The position numbers and the translations under genes were made by a program. Shown piece after piece: positions 49,615 to 58,725 of a stretch of DNA of 64,000 nt. Origin of the DNA: Pandoraea fibrosis (GTDB lineage: Bacteria > Pseudomonadota > Gammaproteobacteria > Burkholderiales > Burkholderiaceae); the NCBI RefSeq assembly GCF_000807775.2, contig NZ_CP047385.1, positions 2,790,001 through 2,854,000 of the forward strand. Direction: 5' to 3'. Within the stretch, counting starts at the first letter, position 1; every line of letters starts with the position of its first letter. The notes under the pieces are model-generated. The model was not told where the DNA came from. It worked only from the letters and a program-made list of their open reading frames with translations, and made no database searches.

Positions 49615-51338
49615 GCGTCCGCCTTTGCCGTTTGCGCGGCATCGTAGGGAGTAATTCCTGCCGTTTCCGCGGCGAGGCGTGCGGCGATGGCGGCTCGCAG
49701 CGAGGCCTTGTCGACCTTGCCGACGCGGGTCACGGGAAATTCGTCGACCGCCTCGATGCGTTCCGGGCACTTGAACTTCGCCAACCCGTGGCCGACGAGA
49801 AACTCGGCAAGCTCGGGGACGGAAGGGGCGACATGCCCAGGGCGCAGGATGAGATAGACGCAACCGCGCTCGCCGTACAGCGGATCGGGCATGGCGACCA
49901 GCTTGGCGTCGGCAACGGCAGGATGATGGCTGACAAACGCTTCCACTTCCTCGCAGCCGATCTTCTCGCCGCCACGATTGATGTTGTCGCGCAGACGACC
50001 TTCGAAGGCGAAGCAACGCACGCCGTCGATGACCTTCTCCGTCACCATGTCGCCGGTGCGCACGAAGCCGTCCGGCGTCAGTGTCTGGGCCGTTGCCTCG
50101 GGAGCCTTGTAATAGCCGCGCAGGCTCGACGGTCCACGGAAGCAGAGTTCGCCGGCGGTGCCGTCCTCGGCGGGCGTATCCGTGCCCGGAAACAGCACGC
50201 GAATATCGTCGTCGTCGCATCCGGACAACCCCTGGGTGTGGTGACGCAGCGCCGCTGGCAGATGCGGGCCGGCCCCCATGAGCAGGCCTTCGGTCGTGCC
50301 ATAGAGGTTGAAGCATGGCACGCCGAGGTGGGCTTCCAGGGAGTCGGCGCGGCTCATCGTGCCGAAAAGTTGCAGCGACGACAGATCGTGCTTGCGGACA
50401 TCCTTGTACGCGATCATTTGCGGTGCAACGGGGCCGATCGACAGGCCATGCGTGACGCGGTGTGTCTCGATCAGCGTGAGCATACGGGCGATGTCGACAC
50501 GCGGCATCAGCACGGTCGTCATGCCGGTCGCCACGGTGGACGCCAGCACGTAGAGCTGACCGGCGTTATGCAGCAGCGGCAGCGACCAGATCATGCGGCT
50601 GTGTTCGGTCATGCCGATGTGGTGCATCCACGTCAGCGAGTGACCGATGTATTCCGCATGAAAGCGCGGAATGATCTTGGGCACACCCGTCGTGCCGCCC
50701 GAGAGCTGGAAGCTCAGGACATCCTCGCTGCCGATATGAAGGTCGGCCAGCACGTTGCGGGCACGCTCAAGTGGCATCGCGTTGATCAGACACTCGACGG
50801 CGTGGTAGCCCTTGTCCGCCGGGTCGTTCTGCTCGGTCGGTTTTCCACGCGCCACCAGCAAATGCTCCAGCGACGGGTGCCGCGCCATCATCTGATGGGC
50901 AAACCCAACGAGATCGAAGGCAGAGAAATCGGCTTGCACGAAGTAGCCACGCGCCTCGGACTGTAAAACCAACTGACCGATTTCCACTTCCCGGTATTGC
51001 GGCACGGCGCACACGGGGACGACGCCCGCCTTATAGGCGCCCATCAACGCGACAACCGTGTCGACGGTGGTGCCCATCTGGAAGATTGCCCGGTCCCCCG
51101 GACGCAGGCCCAGTTCGATGAGCGCGGCGCCAAGCCGTTCGCTGCGCGCGTCGAGTTCCGCGAAGCTCAGCGTGGCCTCGTCACTGAGGTAGGCGGGGCG
51201 CTGAGGCACGCGCGCGGCGGTGGCCCGCAAGGCGTCGCCGAGGGTGGTGTCCACCCAGGCATTCGACGCGAAATACCGCTGCGCCAGGTCCGGCGGACAG
51301 TAAGTCACGCCGTCGATACGGTGATAGATACCGCTCAT
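49611..51338 (-). CDS. Aryl-AMP/CoA ligase, DhbE/SdgA-like (salicylate or dihydroxybenzoate activating)
   Basis: 575 residues, ANL superfamily. Core motifs: FQLSGGTTGVPKIIPRFH (phosphate loop), NLYGTTEGLLMGAG, FVRTGDMVTEK, GRLRDNINRGGEKI and the final Lys region VTRVGKVDKASLR. The N-terminal YHRIDGVTYCPPDLA and the RPGDRAIFQMGTT block are typical of 2,3-dihydroxybenzoate/salicylate-AMP ligases (EntE, DhbE, SdgA). No siderophore genes are nearby, so a catabolic role fits better. AGGAG precedes the ATG at 51336-51338. The product would be the substrate of the CoA-thioester hydroxylase. Confidence 0.9.
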   Translation of the reverse strand: MSGIYHRIDGVTYCPPDLAQRYFASNAWVDTTLGDALRATAARVPQRPAYLSDEATLSFAELDARSERLGAALIELGLRPGDRAIFQMGTTVDTVVALMGAYKAGVVPVCAVPQYREVEIGQLVLQSEARGYFVQADFSAFDLVGFAHQMMARHPSLEHLLVARGKPTEQNDPADKGYHAVECLINAMPLERARNVLADLHIGSEDVLSFQLSGGTTGVPKIIPRFHAEYIGHSLTWMHHIGMTEHSRMIWSLPLLHNAGQLYVLASTVATGMTTVLMPRVDIARMLTLIETHRVTHGLSIGPVAPQMIAYKDVRKHDLSSLQLFGTMSRADSLEAHLGVPCFNLYGTTEGLLMGAGPHLPAALRHHTQGLSGCDDDDIRVLFPGTDTPAEDGTAGELCFRGPSSLRGYYKAPEATAQTLTPDGFVRTGDMVTEKVIDGVRCFAFEGRLRDNINRGGEKIGCEEVEAFVSHHPAVADAKLVAMPDPLYGERGCVYLILRPGHVAPSVPELAEFLVGHGLAKFKCPERIEAVDEFPVTRVGKVDKASLRAAIAARLAAETAGITPYDAAQTAKADA

Positions 51339-51367
51339 GTTGTCTCCTGCACGTTCCTGTGGCGACG

Positions 51368-51646
51368 TTATGTGCGCGGGGCGATCCGCACGACGTCGCG
51401 CTCGTAGCTTTCGATACGGCCGTTGAGCCCGCCAGTGAACAACCCGTACCAGACAGCGGGTTTGAGGCCCATTGCCCGACGCTCGAAGGCAATCGGCACG
51501 TCGCTGGAAATCACGGTGTAGTCGCCGAGGGTCTCGACGCGGCACGATGGCAGCCCACGAGCGGCCTCGGTCAGCGCCGAAAATTCGGGCACATTGAGGA
51601 CGAAGATTTGCAGTGGCTGTTGCGGATGTTGCGATGACGCGCTCAT
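51368..51646 (-). CDS. Uncharacterised 92-residue protein in the aryl-CoA operon
   Basis: I do not recognise the family. The protein is small and soluble, with no signal peptide or membrane segment; it contains a beta-alpha-beta-like start (LQIFVLNVPEFSALTEAA) and an aromatic GLKPAVWYGLFTGGLNG segment. GGGGAG precedes the ATG at 51644-51646, whose codon overlaps the stop of the VOC gene by four bases. It is 29 bases upstream of the ligase gene, so it is certainly expressed with the pathway. It may be a partner or small subunit of the VOC protein or of the ligase. Confidence 0.8.
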   Translation of the reverse strand: MSASSQHPQQPLQIFVLNVPEFSALTEAARGLPSCRVETLGDYTVISSDVPIAFERRAMGLKPAVWYGLFTGGLNGRIESYERDVVRIAPRT

Positions 51647-52290
51647 GACTGACGCTCCCCATGCAGACGTTGACCGAGGCGCTGCGCTTTGCGTTGCCAC
51701 ACGGTATCGATGCAGGTGAAGGCAGCGCCCCCCGCCCGGGCCTCGTCCTCGATTTCCATGGCGGCTTCGAGCGTGGCCGACGCGTCGCGCGCATCGATGC
51801 CTTCCAGCGCGCGCAACTTCCGGGTGATCTCGATGAAGTAGCCGTTCGGGTCGCGGAAGTAGATCGACTCGATCACCTCGTGCGCCGTCTCGGTCGAGAC
51901 TTCCACGCCGCGTGCTTCGAGCCGCATCTTCCAGGCGCGCAGCGTTTCCGGGCTGTCGACCAGCCATGCGGTGTGCGTGGCGTCGAACACGTGGTCGTCG
52001 GGCAAGGGAGGGCGGCCGGGACGTTGGGCGAGCGACGCCGGTTCCTCGCTGCCCAGATAGTAGAAGAAGGCGATCGTGCTGCCGTGACCGCTATCGAAGA
52101 AGAAGTGCAGGAAATCCGGATGCGTTGCCGGCCCCCAGCCGCGCGCGGAGATTGTGTGAATCAGCGGCAGACCGAGGACGTCGCGATAGAACTCGACCGT
52201 CTGTCGCAGTCGCCAGGTTGGCCGCGCCGTGTGATCCACGCCTTGCAGACGCAAGGCGAGATCGGCTGCGGGGATGTCGTTCAACTTCAT
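51643..52290 (-). CDS. VOC superfamily protein (glyoxalase/extradiol dioxygenase fold)
   Basis: 215 residues with two beta-alpha-beta-beta-beta modules. Candidate metal ligands are His in QGVDHTARPTW, His in FDATHTAWLV and Glu in YFRDPNGYFIEITRKL, the 2-His-1-Glu set of extradiol dioxygenases and glyoxalases. FYRDVLGLPLI is the usual VOC opening. GGGAG precedes the ATG at 52288-52290. In this operon it is the only visible candidate for the ring-cleaving enzyme; that role is inference. It is followed, with a four-base overlap, by the 92-residue unknown. Confidence 0.87.
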   Translation of the reverse strand: MKLNDIPAADLALRLQGVDHTARPTWRLRQTVEFYRDVLGLPLIHTISARGWGPATHPDFLHFFFDSGHGSTIAFFYYLGSEEPASLAQRPGRPPLPDDHVFDATHTAWLVDSPETLRAWKMRLEARGVEVSTETAHEVIESIYFRDPNGYFIEITRKLRALEGIDARDASATLEAAMEIEDEARAGGAAFTCIDTVWQRKAQRLGQRLHGERQS

Positions 52291-52336
52291 GTCGGGTCTC
52301 CCGAAGTTCGGTAATGCCGTTGGGGGATAGGGCGTG

Positions 52337-53623
52337 TCATTGGGGGAAGGTCTCGCGCAGCCAGTCTTGCAGCAGGCGACCGGCGATGTAGCGTCCCGCC
52401 TCTTCACCTTCGGCCAGGGCGCGGCCGTGGTGATCGCCGCGCACGCGCCGGTGTGACTTTTGCGTTGTGCCGAGGCTGGCGTAGATGTCTGCGATGACGC
52501 TGGGAAAGCACGCCTGATCGCCCGTGTATTCGATGAGCAGTGTGGGCTGCACGATGGCCGGTGCCGTTTTCGACAGCAAGGCATTCGAGGACAGCCCGGA
52601 CCATGTCGAGAGCCAGGCCTCGGGAGAGCAGACGCGGCCAAAACCCACGGAACCGTAGTTCGAGGTGAACGGGTCGCTGCCCCACAGGGAGCCGAAACGG
52701 CGCTCGGAGGGATCGAGCGTCAGGTCGAAGCAGCGCAGGTCGGCATCGGTTCGCCAGACGGTCATCAGCGGTGTGTGCGCTGCCATACGGCGCAGACGGG
52801 CGTCGGTCTGATCCGCTTCGCGCTTGAGACGTTCGCGTGCACCCTGACGTGCGGCGATCAAATCGCGCGCCATCGCGTCGAGGCGTGCCACACGTGCGGT
52901 CTGCGCGGCGCGGTAGCGTGTCACGAAGTCGGCGTCATACCGCGTTGCAAGGGCGGCCCCCGACTGTCGCGGCACGAACCCATTGGCGGGATCGAACGGG
53001 TCGAGTGTCGGGTCGACGGACAGTGCATCATGCTCATTGGTGACCGACGGATCGATGCAGGTCTGCAACAAGGCGCCTTGTCCGGGGTGAGGGGCAATGA
53101 AAACCATCCCGTCGATGAGGGGCATGTCGAGCGAGGCAAGCTTGGTCGGGCGGCCGCCGGGCGTGCGTTCGATACGGGCTTGTGGCGCTAGCCCGGATTG
53201 CTGCGTGTAAAGGGCGTAGAGGCCGCTGCCACCGGAATTGCCGAGCAAGACGATGCGCTTGAACCCGGCGTCACGCAGGAATCGCAGGCTGGCGGCAACG
53301 TCATAAAGTGCGAATTCGTGCTCCAGCCGCATGTCGTTGCCGACCGAGCGCGGAGCCTGTGTCCATGCGGCATAGCCGGCATCGACGATATCCGGGATCA
53401 GGTAGTGGCACGCCATGAATTCGCGCGGATGCATGATGCAAACCACCGTATCGGGCGAACCCGCGGTGTAAAGCGCGCCGCTGGTTGCCGCGCCGTCTGC
53501 CGTGCGAAGAACGACGTTGCGGGTTGTCGCACCCAGTGGCAGGTCTCGCGGATTCCAGTCCGTGTTGAGAAATCCCGCCGTCGCGCCTTGCGCGTCACTA
53601 CGGCCAAGCTGTTGCTGACTCAT
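52337..53623 (-). CDS. Alpha/beta hydrolase
   Basis: 428 residues, larger than the usual 270-300. Nucleophile elbow GNSGGSGLY (about residue 128), an insertion of about 100 residues rich in Ala and Arg (RYRAAQTARVARLDAMARD), the acid in EYTGDQACFP and the final His in RGDHHGRAL. It hydrolyses an ester, thioester or C-C bond; in this context an ester precursor of the aromatic acid or a ring-cleavage product are options. A double ribosome-binding sequence (AGGAGGTGAGGAG) stands before the ATG, indicating strong translation. It is the first gene of the operon, divergent from tetR. Confidence 0.88.
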   Translation of the reverse strand: MSQQQLGRSDAQGATAGFLNTDWNPRDLPLGATTRNVVLRTADGAATSGALYTAGSPDTVVCIMHPREFMACHYLIPDIVDAGYAAWTQAPRSVGNDMRLEHEFALYDVAASLRFLRDAGFKRIVLLGNSGGSGLYALYTQQSGLAPQARIERTPGGRPTKLASLDMPLIDGMVFIAPHPGQGALLQTCIDPSVTNEHDALSVDPTLDPFDPANGFVPRQSGAALATRYDADFVTRYRAAQTARVARLDAMARDLIAARQGARERLKREADQTDARLRRMAAHTPLMTVWRTDADLRCFDLTLDPSERRFGSLWGSDPFTSNYGSVGFGRVCSPEAWLSTWSGLSSNALLSKTAPAIVQPTLLIEYTGDQACFPSVIADIYASLGTTQKSHRRVRGDHHGRALAEGEEAGRYIAGRLLQDWLRETFPQ

Positions 53624-53651
53624 CTCCTCACCTCCTTTTTTTACATACTAG

Positions 53652-53687
53652 TTCAATTTTTTACGAATGAGTAAACATTTTATTGAA
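53652..53687. promoter_or_regulatory. Nested palindromes between the hydrolase operon and tetR
   Basis: Inner repeat TTTAC-N6-GTAAA (53660-53675) within an outer TTCAAT (53652-53657) / ATTGAA (53682-53687). It is AT-rich and 29-64 bases upstream of the hydrolase ATG, overlapping a plausible -35 region (TTTACT on the minus strand). Probable TetR-family operator. Confidence 0.55.
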
Positions 53688-53808
53688 AATTTGACGGAGG
53701 CGTAAAAAGTCTCGATCTTGAGCGTGCACAGGGCTTTGCGCGGCAAGGGAATTTGGTTATCGTTGGGGTTTTCTGACGCCTGCGTCAAAGTAAGGACTGA
53801 ACGTCGTC

Positions 53809-54492
53809 ATGAGCAAAGCACAGACAAAAAGCGACGCGTTGCGGGAAAACATTCTGGAAGTCGCCACGCGGCTGTTCATCGAGCGCGGGTTCGACGGGAC
53901 GAGTTTCAACGACATTGCCGATGTGGTCGGCGTGAGTCGTCCGGCGCTGTACTACTACTTCAAGAGCAAGGAGGCGATTCTTGAGGTGCTGACCACGGTG
54001 GTCACCCGGGCGGCGGGGGAGTTGGCTTCTGAGGCCATGCCGGAGGACTTACGGCAGCCGTCGGCGATGTTGCGGCATCTGGTGATGCGTCACGCACATC
54101 TGATCCTGACGCATCCGCTGCAATTCCGTGTGGTGGAGCGCAACGAAGACAACTTGCCGCTCAAGCAGCGGAAGCTGGCCGAGCAGTCGCGTCGCGCCGT
54201 GCTCGAGCAGTTCCGGCAAGCGATTGAGTTGGGTATCGAACGCGGTCAGTTTCGCGTGATGGATGCGAAGGTCGCCGCGTTTTCGATCATCGGCATGTGT
54301 AATTGGACGGCGTGGTGGTTCACGCCGTCCGGTCCGCGCAACGCCGACGAGATCGCAGGGCAGATCGCCGATATGGCGCTGCGCGCCGTCGAGCAGGAGT
54401 CCGGACGGCAACTCAGCGAGCAGAGTGCAGCGGGGGTGTTGAAGCTGCTACGCGACGACATCGATTTGCTTGAACGGCATATCAAGCCGTAG
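53809..54492 (+). CDS. TetR/AcrR family transcriptional regulator
   Basis: 227 residues. N-terminal helix-turn-helix (ILEVATRLFIERGFDGTSFNDIADVVGVSRPALYYYFKSKEAILEV pattern, residues 15-60) and a helical ligand domain with an aromatic patch (GMCNWTAWWFTPSG) reminiscent of acyl-CoA-responsive TetR proteins. It is divergent from the aryl-CoA operon, with nested palindromes in the 185-base intergenic region. A repressor released by an aromatic CoA thioester is the natural model (inference). Confidence 0.92.
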   Translation: MSKAQTKSDALRENILEVATRLFIERGFDGTSFNDIADVVGVSRPALYYYFKSKEAILEVLTTVVTRAAGELASEAMPEDLRQPSAMLRHLVMRHAHLILTHPLQFRVVERNEDNLPLKQRKLAEQSRRAVLEQFRQAIELGIERGQFRVMDAKVAAFSIIGMCNWTAWWFTPSGPRNADEIAGQIADMALRAVEQESGRQLSEQSAAGVLKLLRDDIDLLERHIKP

Positions 54493-54512
54493 CGCTCGCT
54501 TAACCGCCTGAC

Positions 54513-54546
54513 GGAAACGGGCCCACCGTAGCTCGGGGCCGTTTCC
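54513..54546. terminator. Bidirectional hairpin between convergent tetR and lipoprotein genes
   Basis: GGAAACGGGCCC and GGGGCCGTTTCC pair almost perfectly (eight outer bases exact). No T-run is seen, so termination may need Rho; the place between convergent genes fits. Confidence 0.4.
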
Positions 54547-54574
54547 CGCCAAGCGCCGTTCGTGTCGTTGCAAC

Positions 54575-55426
54575 TTACTTGTCGGTCGTGGCTGCGATGC
54601 CGACAAGCACGTTCGGCGCGACGAAGGCGACATAATCCTGTCCCCGCAGCCGGGCGATCTGTTGGAGATAGCCGCTGAACTGTGACGACTTGTCGCTGGT
54701 TTTATTCCCGAGCGCCGAATCGATCTCAAAGCCGTAGTAGACCGGAATGACGGCCTTGTCGTTGACGACCCAACGGATCACTTCCGTGACGGATTTGACG
54801 CCATCGTACTGCTTGTGGAGATTGGCGATGTCGTCGGCGTAACGCTGCTGATAGCTCTGGCGCGAGGCCTCGAGCGATGCGGTATTCGCGCCTGAGTTAG
54901 CCTTGTCCAGTTCTGCTTGGTAGCGTTCCACTTCGGACGCTGCGTAAGCCCGGGCGGTATCCCACACCTGCTTGGCTTTCAAGGCCGAGGGGCCGTCCAT
55001 GCCAGCCGTTTGTGCCTGACTCTTTTCGTCGATTTGCTGCAACTCGGCCTTCTTCTCTTCGAGGAGCTTCGCGTAGCGAGCGGCGTCGCCGGCGGACCCT
55101 TCGATCGCTTTTCCGAGGTTGTCGTTGCTCGCCTTGAGATAACCATTGATCTCGTCGATTTTTGCGTCGCGGACCTTGTTCAGGGCGGCGACGGCATTAT
55201 CCAGTTCGCAGCGATATTCAACCGCCGTGCGATTGCTGTCGTCCTTGAGCTTTTTCCAACTGGTGGCCTTGCAGGCGGCGCGCTCGGACAACACGGAGCC
55301 GTAGGTGTGTGTGGCATCGACAGGGTCATTGGCGGCTTTCACCTGACCGACTTCGGAGTCCTCGCAACCGGCCAGAAGGGCGCAGAGCAGCGCGGTGACA
55401 ACGCAATATCGTGATCTCAGATTCAT
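54575..55426 (-). CDS. Coiled-coil lipoprotein of unknown function
   Basis: 283 residues. Lipoprotein signal NLRSRYCVVTALLCALLAGC, with the lipobox LLAGC. The mature chain contains a long helical, probably coiled-coil part (KLLEEKKAELQQIDEKSQAQ; RQSYQQRYADDIANLHKQ) and a C-terminal globular segment (VVNDKAVIPVYYGFEID, RGQDYVAFVAPNVLVGIA). I do not recognise a named family. It is monocistronic, between convergent tetR and the acnB terminator. The ATG at 55424-55426 is chosen because the signal peptide begins there. Confidence 0.8.
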   Translation of the reverse strand: MNLRSRYCVVTALLCALLAGCEDSEVGQVKAANDPVDATHTYGSVLSERAACKATSWKKLKDDSNRTAVEYRCELDNAVAALNKVRDAKIDEINGYLKASNDNLGKAIEGSAGDAARYAKLLEEKKAELQQIDEKSQAQTAGMDGPSALKAKQVWDTARAYAASEVERYQAELDKANSGANTASLEASRQSYQQRYADDIANLHKQYDGVKSVTEVIRWVVNDKAVIPVYYGFEIDSALGNKTSDKSSQFSGYLQQIARLRGQDYVAFVAPNVLVGIAATTDK

Positions 55427-55632
55427 GTCTTCTGTTTCTTGTAAAAACGATGGCCCCTCATCGCTGGCGCTGGCGATACGCAGATGCCCTCGATGTTGGA
55501 CAGGGGGGGGGATTGCCACGGGTTGGCGGTAGACGCCGAACCGCCAGAGGGATAACGGCATTTTTATGAAGATGTTTAATAAGCCGGAGGATCCCTGTGG
55601 CGTGCGCTGAGGGCCGGGATACCGTTGCCCCA

Positions 55633-55671
55633 TAAAAAATGGCGCCGAGAGCGAAATGCTCGCGGCGCCAT
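55633..55671 (-). terminator. Rho-independent terminator of acnB
   Basis: On the minus strand: ATGGCGCCG ... CGGCGCCAT (55639-55671) with an inner GAGC/GCTC stem, followed by TTTTTTATG (forward CATAAAAAAT). It lies 48 bases after the acnB stop. Confidence 0.88.
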
Positions 55672-55718
55672 GGTTCGGTGTAACGGCGCGAAACGCGCGC
55701 CGTAGTCCGACAGCAGAC

Positions 55719-58304
55719 TTACATCGTTACCGTGTCGGCGACTTCCTTGAAGTCTTCGATCTGGTCGAAGTTCATGTACTTGTAGATCTTGTCGCCGTTG
55801 GTGGCGAGTACGCCCATGTCGGCCATGTACTCTTCCTTGCTCGGGATCTTGCCGAGGCGCGAGCAGATGGCAGCCAGTTCCGCCGAGCCGAGATACACGT
55901 TCGTGTTCTTGCCCAGACGGTTCGGGAAGTTACGGGTCGACGTCGACATGACGGTCGCGCCTTCGCGCACTTGAGCCTGGTTGCCCATGCACAGCGAGCA
56001 GCCCGGCATTTCGGTGCGCGCACCTGCCGTGCCGAAGACACCGTAGTGACCTTCTTCAGTCAACTGCTTCTGATCCATCTTCGTCGGAGGGGCCACCCAC
56101 AGCTTGACCGGAATGTCGCGCTTGCCTTCGAGCAGCTTCGACGCGGCGCGGAAGTGACCGATGTTGGTCATGCATGAGCCGATGAACACTTCGTCGATCT
56201 TGGCACCGGCCACGTCGGACAGGGTCTTCACGTCGTCCGGATCGTTCGGGCAGGCCACGATCGGCTCGTGGATGTCGGCCAGATCGATCTCGATGACCGC
56301 AGCGTATTCGGCGTCGGCATCCGGCGAGAGCAGCTTCGGATCGGCCAGCCATTGCTCCATCGCCGTGATACGGCGTTGCAGGCTGCGCGGGTCCTGATAG
56401 CCCTGAGCGATCATCCACTTCAGCAGCGTGACATTGCTGTTGAGGTATTCGATGATCGGTTCCTTGTTCAGATGCACCGTGCAACCGGCGGCCGAGCGTT
56501 CGGCGGAGGCATCCGACAGTTCGAACGCTTGCTCGACCTTCAGGTCCGGCAGGCCTTCGATTTCAAGGATACGGCCGGAGAAGATGTTCTTCTTGCCTTG
56601 CTTGGCGACGGTCAGCATGCCTTGCTTGATCGCGTACAGCGGGATCGCATTGACAAGGTCGCGCAGCGTGACGCCCGGCTGCATCTTGCCCTTGAAGCGG
56701 ACCAGCACCGATTCGGGCATGTCCAGCGGCATCGTGCCGGTGGCTGCCGCGAAGGCGACCAGACCCGAGCCTGCCGGGAAGCTGATGCCGATCGGGAAAC
56801 GGGTGTGCGAGTCGCCGCCCGTGCCAACGGTATCGGGCAGCAGCATGCGGTTCAGCCACGAGTGGATCACGCCATCGCCCGGACGCAGGGCGATACCGCC
56901 GCGGGTGCTGATGAAGTTCGGCAGCGTCTGGTGCGTCTTCACGTCCACCGGCTTCGGATAAGCGGCCGTATGGCAGAACGACTGCATGACCAGATCGGCA
57001 GAGAAGCCGAGGCAGGCCAGATCCTTGAGTTCGTCGCGCGTCATCGGGCCGGTGGTGTCTTGCGAGCCGACCGAGGTCATCTTCGGTTCGCAGTAGGTCC
57101 CCGGACGGATGCCTTGACCTTCCGGCAGACCGCAGGCGCGGCCAACCATCTTTTGTGCGAGCGAGAAGCCACGGCCGCTGTCGGCCGGTTGCTGCGCCAG
57201 TCGGAACAGCGTCGAGGCGGGCAAACCGAGGGCTTCGCGCGCCTTGGTGGTCAGGCCGCGGCCGATGATCAGGGGAATGCGGCCGCCGGCGCGCACTTCG
57301 TCGAACAGCACGTCGGACTTGACCTGGAATTCGGCGATGACTTCGCCGTTCTTCAGCGCTTTGCCTTCGTAAGGGCGCAGTTCGATGACGTCGCCCATTT
57401 CCATCTTCGACACGTCGAGTTCGATCGGCAGGGCACCGGCGTCTTCCATGGTGTTGTAGAAGATCGGGGCGATCTTGCTGCCCAGGCACACGCCGCCGAA
57501 GCGCTTGTTCGGGATGAAGGGAATGTCTTCGCCCGTGAACCACAGCACCGAGTTGGTGGCCGATTTGCGCGAGGAGCCGGTGCCGACCACGTCACCCACA
57601 TAGGCGACCAGATGGCCCTTTTCCTTGAGCGATTCGATGAACTTGATCGGGCCGCGCTTGCCGTCTTCTTCCGGGGGGATGCCGGGGCGTGCGTTCTTGA
57701 GCATCGCCAGCGCGTGCATCGGAATATCCGGGCGGGTGGTGGCGTCGGGTGCCGGCGACAGGTCGTCGGTGTTGGTTTCGCCCGTGACCTTGAACACGGT
57801 CACGGTCAGGCTTTCCGGCACTTCCGGACGGCTCGTGAACCATTCGGCATCGGCCCAGCTTTGCAGCACGGCGCGCGCATTGGCGTTGCCTTTGTCGGCC
57901 AGTTCCTTGACGTCGTGGAACTGATCGAACATCAGCAGGGTTTTCTTGAGGGCGTCGGCCGCGACGGTGCCGACTTCGGCGTCCGACAGCAGTTCGATCA
58001 GCGGCTGAATGTTGTAGCCGCCGAGCATCGTGCCGAGCAGTTCGGTCGCACGGGCACGTGAGATCAGTGCGCAGGCGGTCTCGCCCTTGGCGACGGCGGC
58101 CAGGAAGCCGGCCTTCACGCGAGCGGCTTCGTCCACGCCGGCGGGCACGCGATGGGTAATCAGGTCAAGAAGGGTCTGCGCTTCGCCGGCAGGCGGGTTC
58201 GTCAGCAATTCGACCAGTTCGGCAGTCTGCTGAGCCGTCAGCGGCAGGGGAGGAATACCAAGCGCGGCGCGAGCGGCCACGTGAGCACGATAGTTTTCAA
58301 GCAT
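55719..58304 (-). CDS. acnB: Aconitate hydratase B
   Basis: 861 residues, the expected size for AcnB of the TCA cycle (citrate to isocitrate; also 2-methyl-cis-aconitate hydration). The N-terminal HEAT-like domain begins [22 protein letters not shown]. Fe-S ligands are in [19 protein letters not shown] and [16 protein letters not shown]. The 4Fe-4S-loss form can act as an RNA-binding regulator in enterobacteria. A sigma70 promoter (58383-58411) and a palindrome directly upstream of it lie in front, and a clear terminator follows, so it is a single-gene unit. Confidence 0.97.
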   Translation of the reverse strand: MLENYRAHVAARAALGIPPLPLTAQQTAELVELLTNPPAGEAQTLLDLITHRVPAGVDEAARVKAGFLAAVAKGETACALISRARATELLGTMLGGYNIQPLIELLSDAEVGTVAADALKKTLLMFDQFHDVKELADKGNANARAVLQSWADAEWFTSRPEVPESLTVTVFKVTGETNTDDLSPAPDATTRPDIPMHALAMLKNARPGIPPEEDGKRGPIKFIESLKEKGHLVAYVGDVVGTGSSRKSATNSVLWFTGEDIPFIPNKRFGGVCLGSKIAPIFYNTMEDAGALPIELDVSKMEMGDVIELRPYEGKALKNGEVIAEFQVKSDVLFDEVRAGGRIPLIIGRGLTTKAREALGLPASTLFRLAQQPADSGRGFSLAQKMVGRACGLPEGQGIRPGTYCEPKMTSVGSQDTTGPMTRDELKDLACLGFSADLVMQSFCHTAAYPKPVDVKTHQTLPNFISTRGGIALRPGDGVIHSWLNRMLLPDTVGTGGDSHTRFPIGISFPAGSGLVAFAAATGTMPLDMPESVLVRFKGKMQPGVTLRDLVNAIPLYAIKQGMLTVAKQGKKNIFSGRILEIEGLPDLKVEQAFELSDASAERSAAGCTVHLNKEPIIEYLNSNVTLLKWMIAQGYQDPRSLQRRITAMEQWLADPKLLSPDADAEYAAVIEIDLADIHEPIVACPNDPDDVKTLSDVAGAKIDEVFIGSCMTNIGHFRAASKLLEGKRDIPVKLWVAPPTKMDQKQLTEEGHYGVFGTAGARTEMPGCSLCMGNQAQVREGATVMSTSTRNFPNRLGKNTNVYLGSAELAAICSRLGKIPSKEEYMADMGVLATNGDKIYKYMNFDQIEDFKEVADTVTM

Positions 58305-58382
58305 GGGGAGACCTGCTGTGTTGCGTTTCGGGGGAAGGCTTTTCAGGCCTCCAAGGCTATACCGGGCGCTACTTTGACCGTA

Positions 58383-58411
58383 ATTTTAGTCTCGGGACTT
58401 CCTTCCGTCAA
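58383..58411 (-). promoter_or_regulatory. Sigma70 promoter of acnB
   Basis: On the minus strand, TTGACG (58406-58411), 17 bases, TAAAAT (58383-58388): both boxes near consensus at ideal spacing, about 79 bases before the acnB ATG. Confidence 0.8.
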
Positions 58412-58414
58412 ATG

Positions 58415-58433
58415 TCTTATATCTTATATAAGA
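58415..58433. promoter_or_regulatory. TCTTATATAAGA palindrome upstream of the acnB promoter
   Basis: Perfect 12-bp palindrome at 58422-58433, preceded by a further TCTTAT half (58415-58420). It ends four bases from the -35 box. The motif resembles operators of GntR-family regulators of TCA-cycle genes in Betaproteobacteria; the identity of the regulator is not visible here. Confidence 0.6.
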
Positions 58434-58725
58434 GTTGAGTGGCGTGATTGAGACGCCGACAGGGGCGAATACCTGCCGACATCCGGTATCGGTTGCACGG
58501 AAACGTTTCAGTGCGGCTGTCGGGATTCGCAGGCCGCACGGGGACGGGAGGGCCGCCGCGAGCGCCCTGGAGCTTTGATTTTTCGGCCCGAGCGATTGAG
58601 TTTTGATGTGAGATGCCGCATGCCGGGCGATCTGTCTTGTGAAGCCGAGATGTCCCGGTTACGCTGGTTTCCAACGACTGCGCGGCTCAATTCGAAGGCG
58701 TTGATGCAGGCGAGTCGTTCTCCCC

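Noticed and set aside
49611..51794. A 727-residue ligase with a long N-terminal extension
   Set aside because: The extension overlaps the VOC gene and the 92-residue gene in another frame; the ATG at 51338 has AGGAG and fits the ligase family.
56268..58061. Long plus-strand open frame of 597 codons
   Set aside because: It is entirely antisense to acnB and has shadow-frame composition; no homology or ribosome-binding site is seen.
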